64,000 bases of DNA. Source: Miltoncostaea sp963703045 (GTDB lineage: Bacteria; Actinomycetota; Thermoleophilia; Miltoncostaeales; Miltoncostaeaceae). Every line of letters starts with the position of its first letter. Positions within the stretch are counted from its first letter, which is position 1. This document shows positions 52,925 through 61,123 of this stretch, in pieces. The notes under the pieces were generated by a model. It worked only from the letters and a program-made list of their open reading frames with translations. It did no database searches and was not told the DNA's origin. Both the position numbers and the translations under genes were made by a program. The DNA lies in assembly GCA_963703045.1 (NCBI GenBank), contig OY969782.1, positions 1-64,000 of the forward strand, in the 5' to 3' direction.

Positions 52925-53823
52925 CTCTCGCACGCCGCATCGGCGTCGGGCGCGCGCGCGATCGCCTCGGCGAGGGCGTGGGCGTCGCCCAGGCCGACGC
53001 CGGCACCGGCACCGGTGTCGGGCCCGAAGATGCGGGCGGCGTCGCCGATGGCCACGACCCCCGGCACCCACCAGCGCGGGCAGCGCAGCAGGAGCGGCTC
53101 CGTGTAGCGCACCTGGTCCCACGACGTGATCGCCCCGACGATCTCCTCAGCCTCGGGGAGCAGCTCGGCGAAGGTGCGGGTGAACAGGCCGATGTCGGGC
53201 GCCGTGGCCGCGGCGCGCCCCACCTTCTCGACCCGCCGCGAGCCCGACGATCCCTGCGGCCAGCCGAGCATGGTGATCATGCCGCCGTCCGACATGTAGC
53301 GGAAGCCGAACAGCCGGCGGGGCGCGACCGGGCTGAGGAACCCGAGATAGGCGTCTCCCAGCGGCGACAGCCGGGCCTCGAGGCCGGCCATCGCGCGGAC
53401 CGCCGAATCACGGCCGTCGCACGCCACCACGAGGTCCGCCTCGACCCGCGCGCGTCCCCCGGGGCCGTCGGTGACGACCCCGGTGACCCGGTCGCCGTCC
53501 CGCAGCAGCTCGACCACCGATTCGCCGTGGGCGATCGCGACGTCCTCGGCGAGCGTCCGCATGACGATGCCGTAGTCGACCGCGATCCCCACCGGCACGC
53601 CGTCCGGTCCGGTGCCGACGTCGCGCCCGGCGGCGCGCAGCCGCCCCAGCACGCCGATCTCCTCGAACGCGTCGTAGCCCTGGTACCCGAGCATGAAGCC
53701 GCGCGGGGCCCAGACGCCGGCGGGCGCCCGCTCGAGCACCACGGAGTCGATGTCGCGCGCGGCCAGCAGGCGCGCCAGCGCCATGCCCACCAGCCCGCCG
53801 CCGACGATCACGGTGCGGATCAC
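52810..53823 (-). CDS. FAD-dependent monooxygenase (PHBH-like)
   Basis: 337 residues from GTG at 53823. FAD-binding GxGxxG in VIVGGGLVGMALARLL, the DG motif VVACDGRDSAVR (about 133) and GDAARIFGPDTGAGAGVGLG (about 272-291) are the three PHBH-fold signatures. These hydroxylate aromatic or polyketide substrates with NAD(P)H and O2. The protein is slightly short for the family. TAGCCT ends seven bases before the GTG (leaderless pattern). Confidence 0.88.
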   Translation of the reverse strand: MIRTVIVGGGLVGMALARLLAARDIDSVVLERAPAGVWAPRGFMLGYQGYDAFEEIGVLGRLRAAGRDVGTGPDGVPVGIAVDYGIVMRTLAEDVAIAHGESVVELLRDGDRVTGVVTDGPGGRARVEADLVVACDGRDSAVRAMAGLEARLSPLGDAYLGFLSPVAPRRLFGFRYMSDGGMITMLGWPQGSSGSRRVEKVGRAAATAPDIGLFTRTFAELLPEAEEIVGAITSWDQVRYTEPLLLRCPRWWVPGVVAIGDAARIFGPDTGAGAGVGLGDAHALAEAIARAPDADAACESYATWREPAVRPLEAMDPGWGRMGAVAPAVPAERWPPV

Positions 53824-53830
53824 GACGGCG

Positions 53831-53879
53831 AGGCTACCCGCCTCCCCGTCCTGGCGCCCGCGCGACCCGGGCGTATCCT
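53831..53879. promoter_or_regulatory. divergent -10 boxes between FAD monooxygenase and acyl-CoA mutase
   Basis: Minus-strand TAGCCT (53836-53831) lies seven bases before the monooxygenase GTG. Plus-strand TATCCT (53874-53879) would give the mutase operon a leader of about 32 bases containing its ribosome site GGAGG (53909-53913). So one leaderless and one leadered gene share the region. Confidence 0.4.
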
Positions 53880-53917
53880 TGCCCCGCAGGTTCCGGTATC
53901 CGGGTGACGGAGGCCGC

Positions 53918-55570
53918 GTGGAGGAGACCGGCGGGGCGGGCGCGACCGACGGGCGCGCCGCGTGGGAGGCGCAGTACCGCCGCGCGCGCCTGCGCGACGT
54001 GCCCTTCGAGACGCTGTCGGGGGTGCCGGTCGAGCCCGTCTACGGCGACGGGCCCTACCCCGGGCAGTATCCGTACACCCGGGGGCCCTACGCGTCGATG
54101 TACCGGTCGCGCCTCTGGACGATGCGGATGTTCGCCGGATTCGGGACGGCCGGCGACACCAACCGCCGCTTCCGCGAGCTGCTGGCCGCCGGGGTGACCG
54201 GCCTGTCGACCGCCTTCGACATGCCCACCCTCATGGGCATCGACTCGGACGCTCCGCTCGCCCGGGGGGAGGTCGGGCGGGCCGGGGTCGCGGTCGACAC
54301 GCTCGACGACGTCGAGGACCTGTTCGCCGGCATCGACCTCGGCGCCGTCTCGACCTCGCTGACGGTCAACGGCCCCGCCGCGATCCTGCTCGCGATGTAC
54401 GTCGCCGCCGCCGAGCGCTCGGGCGTCGCGCGGCGCGACCTGGCCGGCACGATCCAGAACGACATCCTCAAGGAGTACCAGGCGCAGAAGGAGTTCATCT
54501 TCCCGCCGCGCCCCTCGATGCGTCTGGTCACCGACTCCATCGCCTTCACCGCCGCCGAGATGCCGCGCTGGCACCCGGTCTCGATCTCGGGCTACCACAT
54601 CCGCGAGGCGGGCAGCACGGCGGCCCAGGAGCTCGCCTTCACGCTCGCCAACGGGTTCGCCTACGTCGAGGCGGCCGTCGCGGCCGGTCTGCCGGTCGAT
54701 GCCTTCGCCCCGCGCCTGTCCTTCTTCTTCAACTGCCAGACGGACGTCTTCGAGGAGATCGGCAAGCTGCGCGCGGCGCGGCGCATCTGGGCGCGCTGGA
54801 TGCGCGAGCGCTACGGCGCCCGCGACGAGCGCAGCCTGCTCTGCCGCTTCCACGTGCAGACGGCCGGCGCCTCGCTGACCGCCGCGCAGCCCGAGGTCAA
54901 CATCGCCCGGGTCGCGGTGCAGGCGCTGGCCGCCGCGCTCGGCGGGGCGCAGAGCCTGCACACCGACGCCTACGACGAGGCGCTGGCGCTGCCCAGCGAG
55001 CGCGCGGCCCGCATCGCGCTGCGCACGCAGCAGGTGGTCGCCCACGAGACCGGCGTCGCCAACGTCGCCGACCCCCTCGGCGGGTCGGCATACGTCGAGT
55101 GGATGACCGACGAGATGGAGCGGCGCGCCGAGGAGGTCTTCGCGCACCTCCTCGATCTCGGCGACGGCGCGGTGCTCGAGGGCGTCCTGCACGGCATCGA
55201 GAGCGGCTGGTTCGTGGGCGAGATCGCCGACGCCGCCTATCGCTACGAGTGCGAGGTCAACGCCGGGCGCCGGATCGTCGTCGGCGTCAACGCCTTCACC
55301 GAGGGCGACGACGACGGGGCCGGCGAGGTGCTGCGCATCGACCCGGAGGTCGAGGAGCGCCAGCGGCGCCGGCTCGCGCGGGTGCGCTCCGAGCGCGACG
55401 CGGGCGCCGTCGCCGCCGCGCTCGCCGACCTGCGCGCCGCGGCCGCCGAGCCGGCCCGCAACCTGATGCCGCCGCTCCTGACCGCGGTGGGCGCCCGGGC
55501 GAGCGAGGGCGAGATCGTGGCCGAGCTGGCGTCCGTCTTCGGCACCCACGTCGAGCGCATCGTCGTCTGA
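53918..55570 (+). CDS. B12-dependent acyl-CoA mutase large (catalytic) subunit, methylmalonyl/isobutyryl-CoA mutase family
   Basis: 550 residues from GTG at 53918 (GGAGG upstream). The substrate barrel is complete: PYASMYRSRLWTMRMFAGFG, STAFDMPTLMGIDSDAP, TIQNDILKEYQAQKEFIFPP, SISGYHIREAGSTAAQELAF and AALGGAQSLHTDAYDEALAL. The B12-binding domain is on the separate next gene, the split arrangement. Methylmalonyl-CoA mutase uses a Tyr and an Arg to hold the substrate carboxylate. Here the Tyr is kept (Y62), but the position aligned to the Arg is Gln (Q190 in KEYQAQKE), as in isobutyryl- or hydroxyisobutyryl-CoA mutases. Calling it methylmalonyl-CoA mutase would therefore be unsafe. It is co-translated with the small subunit and MeaB. 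Confidence 0.88.
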   Translation: MEETGGAGATDGRAAWEAQYRRARLRDVPFETLSGVPVEPVYGDGPYPGQYPYTRGPYASMYRSRLWTMRMFAGFGTAGDTNRRFRELLAAGVTGLSTAFDMPTLMGIDSDAPLARGEVGRAGVAVDTLDDVEDLFAGIDLGAVSTSLTVNGPAAILLAMYVAAAERSGVARRDLAGTIQNDILKEYQAQKEFIFPPRPSMRLVTDSIAFTAAEMPRWHPVSISGYHIREAGSTAAQELAFTLANGFAYVEAAVAAGLPVDAFAPRLSFFFNCQTDVFEEIGKLRAARRIWARWMRERYGARDERSLLCRFHVQTAGASLTAAQPEVNIARVAVQALAAALGGAQSLHTDAYDEALALPSERAARIALRTQQVVAHETGVANVADPLGGSAYVEWMTDEMERRAEEVFAHLLDLGDGAVLEGVLHGIESGWFVGEIADAAYRYECEVNAGRRIVVGVNAFTEGDDDGAGEVLRIDPEVEERQRRRLARVRSERDAGAVAAALADLRAAAAEPARNLMPPLLTAVGARASEGEIVAELASVFGTHVERIVV

Positions 55571-55971
55571 TGCCCGACGCGCCCCGGATCGTGCTCGCGA
55601 AGCTCGGCCTCGACGGTCACGACCGTGGCCTGAAGGTCGTGGCCCGCATCCTGCGCGACGCCGGCATGGAGGTGATCTACCTCGGCCTGCGCCAGTCGCC
55701 CGAGGGGGTGGCCGCGGTCGCCGAGCAGGAGGACGCCGACGCCGTCGGCATCTCGATGCACAACGCCAGCCACATGACCCTCGCCCCCCTCATGGTCGGC
55801 GCGCTGCGCGCCCTCGGCCTCGCGACCCCGGTCGTCGTGGGCGGCATCGTGCCCCCGGCCGACGCCGAGGAGCTGCGCCGGGCCGGCGTGGCGGAGGTGC
55901 TCGGGCCCGGCGCCCCCGCGGCCGAGGTGGCCGCGGCGGTCCGGCGGGCGGTGGCCGCCGCGACGGCGTGA
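55570..55971 (+). CDS. acyl-CoA mutase small subunit, cobalamin-binding
   Basis: 133 residues; ATG at 55570 shares its A with the large-subunit TGA. The B12 motif with the lower-ligand His is LGLDGHDRGLKVVAR (about 12-26). The later GISMHNASHMTLAPLM and VVVGGIVPPADAEELR match the flavodoxin-like cobalamin domain. It carries adenosylcobalamin onto the catalytic subunit. The stop overlaps meaB (GTGA at 55968). Confidence 0.93.
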   Translation: MPDAPRIVLAKLGLDGHDRGLKVVARILRDAGMEVIYLGLRQSPEGVAAVAEQEDADAVGISMHNASHMTLAPLMVGALRALGLATPVVVGGIVPPADAEELRRAGVAEVLGPGAPAAEVAAAVRRAVAAATA

Positions 55972-56921
55972 GCGCCGGCGAGGACGACCTGACCGATCTG
56001 CTGGCGGGCGCCCGCGCCGGGCACCGCGGCGCGCTGGCCCGCCTGATCACCCGCGTCGAGCGGGGCGGCGACGACGCCGCCCGCGTCGCCGCGCGGCTCC
56101 CCCCGGCCGACGACGCGGCCCACGTGGTCGGCGTCACCGGCGCGCCGGGGGCCGGCAAGTCGTCGCTCGTCGGTCACCTGCTGGCGCACCTCGTCGGCCG
56201 GGGTCGTCGGCCCGCGGCGCTGGCGATCGATCCCTCGTCGCCGGTCAGCGGGGGCGCGCTGCTCGGCGACCGCATCCGCATGGACGACGTCGCCGCCGGG
56301 GCGTTCGTGCGCTCGATGGCGACCCGCGGCGAGCGCGGCGGCCTGGCCGCGGCGGTTCCCGCCGTGCTGCGCCTGCTGGCGTATGCCGGGTACGCGCCGC
56401 TGATCGTCGAGACGACCGGCGTCGGGCAGGTCGAGGTCGGGATCGCGGCCGCCGCCGACACGACCGTGCTCGTGCTCGCCCCGGGCTGGGGCGACGCGGT
56501 GCAGGCGTCCAAGGCCGGGCTGCTCGAGCTCGCCGACGTGCTCGTGGTCAACAAGGCCGACCTGCCCGGCGCCCGGGCCGCCCGGAGCGACCTGCGCGCG
56601 ATGGTGGGCCTCGGCCCGGCGACGCGGGGGCCCGAGATCGTCATGGCCACCTCGACGACCGGCGAGGGGGCCGACGCGGTCTGGCGGGCGGTCGCCGCCC
56701 ACGCCGACGCGATCGCCGCAGACGGCGGGCTGGCGGCCCGCCGGGCCGCGCGCCGCCGGTCCGAGGTGGCGGCGCTCGTCGAGCGGGAGATGCGCGGGCG
56801 GGTGGCCGCCGCGCTCGACGACGACGAGGGGCGCGCGGTGCTCGCGCAGCTCGGCGAGGGGCGCATCGCGCCGGCCGAGGCGGCCCGGCGGCTGATCGAC
56901 CGCGTCGTGGGGGAGGGGTGA
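55968..56921 (+). CDS. meaB: MeaB/ArgK-type G3E GTPase, mutase chaperone
   Basis: 317 residues from GTG at 55968. P-loop VTGAPGAGKSSLVGHL (about 55-70), IDPSSPVSGGALLGDRIRM, FVRSMATRGERGGL, the switch ETTGVGQVEVGIA and the base-specificity motif VVNKADLPGA identify MeaB. It gates cofactor loading and protects the B12 mutase from inactivation by using GTP hydrolysis. It is the third gene of the mutase operon. Confidence 0.94.
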   Translation: MSAGEDDLTDLLAGARAGHRGALARLITRVERGGDDAARVAARLPPADDAAHVVGVTGAPGAGKSSLVGHLLAHLVGRGRRPAALAIDPSSPVSGGALLGDRIRMDDVAAGAFVRSMATRGERGGLAAAVPAVLRLLAYAGYAPLIVETTGVGQVEVGIAAAADTTVLVLAPGWGDAVQASKAGLLELADVLVVNKADLPGARAARSDLRAMVGLGPATRGPEIVMATSTTGEGADAVWRAVAAHADAIAADGGLAARRAARRRSEVAALVEREMRGRVAAALDDDEGRAVLAQLGEGRIAPAEAARRLIDRVVGEG

Positions 56922-56931
56922 GGCCGGGGGT

Positions 56932-59214
56932 TCAGGCGGGGGCGGACACGCCCGCCCGCGACGCGAGCAGTCGTCCGATGTCCTCCGCGGCCAACGGGTG
57001 GCTCATGAGGAAGCCCTGGCCGAGGTCGCACCCGAGCTCGCGCAGCGCGTCGTAGACCGCCTGGTCCTCGATGCCCTCCGCCACCACGCGCAGCCCGAGG
57101 TTGCGCGCGAGGTCGATCGTGGAGCGCACGATCATCGCATCGGCCGGGCTGGTGGACATGTTCAGCACGAACGACTTGTCGATCTTGAGCACGTCCACGG
57201 GGAGGCGCTTGAGGTAGCTGAGCGACGAGTAGCCCGAGCCGAAGTCGTCGATCGAGAGGACGACGCCCATCGTGCTCAGTCGCTCGAGCACCTCGAGCGC
57301 ACGCGCCGGGTTCGCCATCAGCACGGTCTCCGTGATCTCCAGCTCGAGGCGCTCCGCCGGTACGCCGAAGCGCATCAGTCGGTCGGCGACGTCGTCGGAG
57401 AAGTTGGGCTCCAACAGGTTGCGGGCCGAGATGTTGACGGCCACCGACATCGGACGACCCTCGTCCGCCCACACGCGGCTCTGCGCGAGGGCCCGTTCGA
57501 TGACGTGCAGGGTCAGGGGCCTGATCAGGGTCGTCTGCTCGGCGAAGGGGATGAACTCCGCCGGGGGCAGCAGACCGCGCTGGGGGTGCTGCCAGCGCAA
57601 CAGCACCTCCATGCCCGCGAAGTCCGCGTTCGCCAGGTCGATCTTCGGCTGGTAGTGCAGCACGAGCTGGCCGTCCTCGATCGCATGGCGCAGCTCCCCG
57701 AGCATTGCCAGCCGCTCGGGGCTGTAGTTGTCGCGCTCGGGGCCGTAGAACGCATGGCCGAGGCGGTCCTCCTTGGCCGTGTACATCGCGACGTCGGCCC
57801 GCTGCAGCAACACCGCGACTTCGACGCCGTGATCGGGGTAGAGGGAGATGCCGATGCTCGCCTCGGTGTCGAGCGACAGCCCCTCCACGGCGATCGGGCG
57901 CGAGATGGCGGCGGTGAGGGCGACCGCGACGAGGGCGGCGGCGTCGGCGTCGGCGACGCCCGGCAGGAGCACCGCGAACTCGTCGCCCCCGAGCCGTGCG
58001 ACCGTGTCGCTCTCGCGCAGCGTCCGCCGCAGCCGGTGGGCGATCTCGCGCAGCAGCACGTCGCCCGAGGCGTGGCCGAGCGTGTCGTTGACCTCCTTGA
58101 AACGGTCGAGGTCGATGATCATCACGGCTGCCCGCTCGCCCTGGCGGCCGGCGCGCAGGATCGTCTGCTCGGCCCGGTCGAGGAACAGGCGGCGGTTCGG
58201 CAGACCGGTCAGCGAGTCGGTGATCGCCTGCCGGTGGCTGTCGGCGAGGGCGATGTTCTCGCGGAAGGTGAGGCCGGCCCGCACGAGGCAGACGCCGATG
58301 GCCGCGGCCGCGAGGCAGAAGGCGAGCGGGCCGCCGGTCGGGCGGAAGCGGTCGACCGCCAGGATCGCCAGGGAGCCCGCGCAGACGACCACGGGCACGA
58401 CCATCACGGCCCATCCCTCGAGGCGTCCGCGGCGCGCGGCGGCGCTCGGCTGCCAGGCGGCGATACCCATCAGCACCATGCCGAGCGGCCAGAACAGGTC
58501 GAGCGGGCCGCCCTCGACGTAGGAGCCGATCGCGACGGAGTGGAGATAGAGGGCGTCGGCGACCGAGAAGACCGCGCAGCCCAGGCCGAGCAGGCCGATC
58601 GCGCGGCCGGGGCGCCATCCCGTCAGGGCGACCAGTGCGCCGATCAGCGACAGCAGCAACAGGTCGCCGAGGGGGTAGGCGAGGTTCGTCGCCACGGCGG
58701 CGACGTCGCCCTCGCTCGCGGCGACGATCGGCGGCAGCACGACCGCCGCGCCGGCCGCCGCGACCACGAGCCCCGCGGCCAGACCGTCGAGCCACTGGCT
58801 GGCCTGGAAGCGGCGCACCCGCGCCCGCACGAGCAGCACGACGCCCGCGTACACGAGGGGGTAGAAGCCGAGGTAGAGCCCGTCGGCGACCGACGGGTAG
58901 GGAGGCTCCTCGACCCCGGACAGGACCCGCCACCAGTAGACGTCGCCCGCCGCCCAGCACACCGCGCCCGTGCCGATCAGCCCCCAGGCGAGGCGCTCGC
59001 CGGCGACGAGGGCGCAGCGGGCGAGGATGCCGACGGCGCCCGCGACCACCAGCCCCGTGTAGAGCCACCCGTCCAGCAGCTCCGACGCGCGTGCGCCCGT
59101 GCCGACGCCGGCGCCGACGTGCACCGCGTAGACGGCGACCCCGGCCATCACGAGGGCCCAGAGGGCGACGACGACGCGCGGCATGCCCGGCGCGGGCGTG
59201 GAGGGAGAGCTCAT
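56932..59214 (-). CDS. membrane GGDEF-EAL protein (c-di-GMP synthesis/turnover)
   Basis: 760 residues from ATG at 59214 with GGAGA five bases upstream. The N-terminal 310 residues contain about nine TM helices, an uncharacterised membrane sensor. GGDEF is intact (RLGGDEFAVLL, 408-418) with a product-inhibition site RxxD (RESD, 400-403) five residues before it. The EAL domain (about 505-755) reads EVLLRW at the EAL motif (E536) and keeps DDFGSGYSSL and KIDKSFV. Both cyclase and phosphodiesterase activities are plausible; direction of net activity is unknown. It converges with meaB. Confidence 0.92.
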   Translation of the reverse strand: MSSPSTPAPGMPRVVVALWALVMAGVAVYAVHVGAGVGTGARASELLDGWLYTGLVVAGAVGILARCALVAGERLAWGLIGTGAVCWAAGDVYWWRVLSGVEEPPYPSVADGLYLGFYPLVYAGVVLLVRARVRRFQASQWLDGLAAGLVVAAAGAAVVLPPIVAASEGDVAAVATNLAYPLGDLLLLSLIGALVALTGWRPGRAIGLLGLGCAVFSVADALYLHSVAIGSYVEGGPLDLFWPLGMVLMGIAAWQPSAAARRGRLEGWAVMVVPVVVCAGSLAILAVDRFRPTGGPLAFCLAAAAIGVCLVRAGLTFRENIALADSHRQAITDSLTGLPNRRLFLDRAEQTILRAGRQGERAAVMIIDLDRFKEVNDTLGHASGDVLLREIAHRLRRTLRESDTVARLGGDEFAVLLPGVADADAAALVAVALTAAISRPIAVEGLSLDTEASIGISLYPDHGVEVAVLLQRADVAMYTAKEDRLGHAFYGPERDNYSPERLAMLGELRHAIEDGQLVLHYQPKIDLANADFAGMEVLLRWQHPQRGLLPPAEFIPFAEQTTLIRPLTLHVIERALAQSRVWADEGRPMSVAVNISARNLLEPNFSDDVADRLMRFGVPAERLELEITETVLMANPARALEVLERLSTMGVVLSIDDFGSGYSSLSYLKRLPVDVLKIDKSFVLNMSTSPADAMIVRSTIDLARNLGLRVVAEGIEDQAVYDALRELGCDLGQGFLMSHPLAAEDIGRLLASRAGVSAPA

Positions 59215-59358
59215 CGGGTCTCCATCGACCGCCACGGGCGAGAACTGACGCCGGGGTGCTCCGCGAACGCCACCAGGCCCCCTGTCGACGCCGAGCCCGC
59301 TCGCGACGAGTGCCCCCGGCGGTGCCGTGCGCCTCATCGACCGCCCCCAGAAACGAGA

Positions 59359-59381
59359 AAGGCCCCGCCGTGCGGGGCCTT
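59359..59381 (-). terminator. rho-independent terminator of tRNA-Asn
   Basis: A perfect ten-base dyad AAGGCCCCGC-CGT-GCGGGGCCTT. On the minus strand it lies nine bases after the tRNA 3' end and is followed by TTTCTCGTTT. Confidence 0.7.
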
Positions 59382-59389
59382 CCTCTCTA

Positions 59390-59461
59390 CTCCTCGGGCA
59401 AGACTCGAACTTGCAACCCTCCGGTTAACAGCCGGATGCTCTACCATTGAGCTACCGAGGA
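59390..59461 (-). tRNA. tRNA-Asn (anticodon GTT)
   Basis: The 72-base cloverleaf on the minus strand has acceptor TCCTCGG/CCGAGGA, D-arm TAGCTCAATGGTAGAGC and anticodon stem TCCGG/CCGGA with loop CTGTTAA (anticodon GTT). The T-arm is GGGTTGCAAGTTCGAGTCTTG-like with the GTTCGA signature, and the discriminator base is G. CCA is not encoded. Confidence 0.93.
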
Positions 59462-59500
59462 CCGCTTCTGCGCACCATATCGAATGGTTGCGCCGGTGAC

Positions 59501-60197
59501 TCAAGGCACGGGGACGACGCCCTCCGGGCGGCGCAGCCGGTGCAGCCGCACGATCGGCCCCGATTCGTCCCGGCGGCCGCGATGCCGCACCTCATGGACC
59601 GCGTGCGACCACCCGGCGCCGACCAGCGGGTCGATCAGCGCCCCGGCGTGCGGACGACGCGGGTCGGCGATCAGGGCCTCGGCGCCCGGGGCCAGGATGC
59701 GCGGCAGCAGCGCGGCCAGGGCCGGCCCGTTGCGAGCCTCGTAGAGCAGGTCGGCGCCGATCACGAGGTCGGCCGGCGGGCCCGCGAGCAGCGCCGGCGG
59801 CGGGTCGGCCCAGTCGACGAGCATCGTGTCGAGGGTGGCGCCCGCGGCGACGGCGTTGGCACGCGTGAACGCGAGCGCGGAGTCGTACCAGTCGGTGGCC
59901 AGCACGCGGGCGCCCTCGCGGGCGGCGACCACCGCGGGCACGCCCACGCCGCAGCCGAGCTCGATCACGCGACGGCCCGACGAGCGGCTCGGCCGCCAGC
60001 GCGGCGGCGAGCACGAGCCCGCTCGGCCAGAGCTCGGCCCAGTAGGGCAGCCGCTCGTCGCGGGCGTAGTCGTCCTCGTCGATGAGGTCCTCGGCCGAGC
60101 GCGGCCGGGCGATCGTGAGGCGCAGGCCCCCGACCGCGATCTCGTCGTGCACGGGGTCGAACGGGGAGAGGTCGTCGTCGGTCACGCCGCAGAGCAT
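59501..60197 (-). pseudogene. class I SAM-dependent methyltransferase (protein-lysine/nicotinamide N-methyltransferase-like), single frameshift
   Basis: ATG at 60197 (or GTG at 60185) opens MLCGVTDDDLSPFDPVHDEI and LPYWAELWPSGLVLAAALAA. An extra base at 59974-59978 (CCC for CC) shifts the frame. The next frame begins RVIELGCGVGVPAVVAAREG (SAM motif I) and continues ATDWYDSALAF, VIGADLLYEARNG to the stop at 59501. Removing one C gives VGRRVIELGCG and a protein of about 231 residues. The YWAELWPS and motif I spacing match the METTL/ETFB-lysine methyltransferase group. Substrate unknown. Confidence 0.8.
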
Positions 60198-60266
60198 GAT
60201 GCCCGCCGGCACCCCGGCGCAGGCCCTTTCGCCACGATCGGCACATGCGTAGTGTGCGCGATCCAG

Positions 60267-60710
60267 ATGTCCCCAGTGCCCCCGCCGCCGGATCGCCGGC
60301 CGCCCCTGCCCGCGGCCAGCGACGAGCCCCTGCCCGTGTCGATCGCCGCCGTGCTCGCGCGGCGCGACCAGTCCGTGTCGGCGCTCGGCAGCCTGCTGCG
60401 CGCCGAGGGCATCGCGATCAGCCGCACGCGGCTGCACCAGCTCTGCTCGGGCACCGGCGCCCCGCCGACGGCAGAGCAGCTCGAGCGCCTCGCGAGCGTG
60501 CTCGGCGTGAGTCCGGGCTACTTCGCCGAGTACCGCCTCTGGCGCGCGCGGGCGCTGCTCGACCCGGCCGCCGTCGGCTTCGACCGCGCCATGGCCAACT
60601 TCGACCGGCTGCGCGGACGCCGCGACCTGCCGTTCGGCCGCCAGGACGACCCGCCCGTCGCCTCGCGCTATCCTGGCCCGGTCCGAACCGAGTCGAAGGA
60701 GCACGCATGA
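60267..60710 (+). CDS. XRE-like helix-turn-helix protein
   Basis: 147 residues from ATG at 60267. After a Pro-rich head, SIAAVLARRDQSVSALGSLL, ISRTRLHQLCSGTGAPPTAE and QLERLASVLGVSPGYFAEYR form an XRE-type HTH with an unusually long turn. The C-terminal part is helical. It probably regulates transcription or binds DNA in the manner of mycobacterial EspR-like proteins, but this is inference. A TAGTGT box (60250-60255) lies 11 bases before the ATG. The stop overlaps the next gene (ATGA). Confidence 0.7.
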   Translation: MSPVPPPPDRRPPLPAASDEPLPVSIAAVLARRDQSVSALGSLLRAEGIAISRTRLHQLCSGTGAPPTAEQLERLASVLGVSPGYFAEYRLWRARALLDPAAVGFDRAMANFDRLRGRRDLPFGRQDDPPVASRYPGPVRTESKEHA

Positions 60711-61099
60711 GCGAGACCGAGCAGGTGAGCGAGGAGGCGACCCCGGTCGCCGAGGCCGAGGCCGCCGCCGACGCGATCGGCGTCGAGGAGCGCCCGGCCG
60801 ATCCCGCCGCCAGCGTGGACGTCGCCCACGACCCGGAGATCATCGCCGCCGAGGAGGAGCTCCTCGCGGAGGCCATCCCGGTCCCCGTCGGCCCCGCCGC
60901 CGGCCGCCAGGCCAAGATCTTCCTCTGCGAGCGCGGTCACCGCACGGTCGCCGTCTGGAGCGCGCCGACCACGTGTCACGCGCGGCCGACGCGCAACAGC
61001 GAGTGCGGCCGGCAGCTCTACGCCATCGGCGAGCTGCCCGAGCAGGTGCAGAAGGCGCTCAACCCGCTCAAGGCCTCCAAGAAGGCCTCCAAGAAGTAG
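60707..61099 (+). CDS. small acidic protein with Cys motif and lysine-rich tail
   Basis: 130 residues from ATG at 60707 with AAGGAG six bases upstream. The first 65 residues are highly acidic and probably disordered. Next comes a short domain with CERGHRTVAVW, TTCHARP and SECGRQ, whose cysteines and histidine could bind zinc. The end is LKASKKASKK. Such acidic-head, basic-tail proteins may bind nucleic acid or the transcription machinery; no family is recognised. It is coupled to the HTH gene. Confidence 0.7.
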   Translation: MSETEQVSEEATPVAEAEAAADAIGVEERPADPAASVDVAHDPEIIAAEEELLAEAIPVPVGPAAGRQAKIFLCERGHRTVAVWSAPTTCHARPTRNSECGRQLYAIGELPEQVQKALNPLKASKKASKK

Positions 61100-61123
61100 C
61101 GCCGCCGGAGGGCCGGGGCGGGT

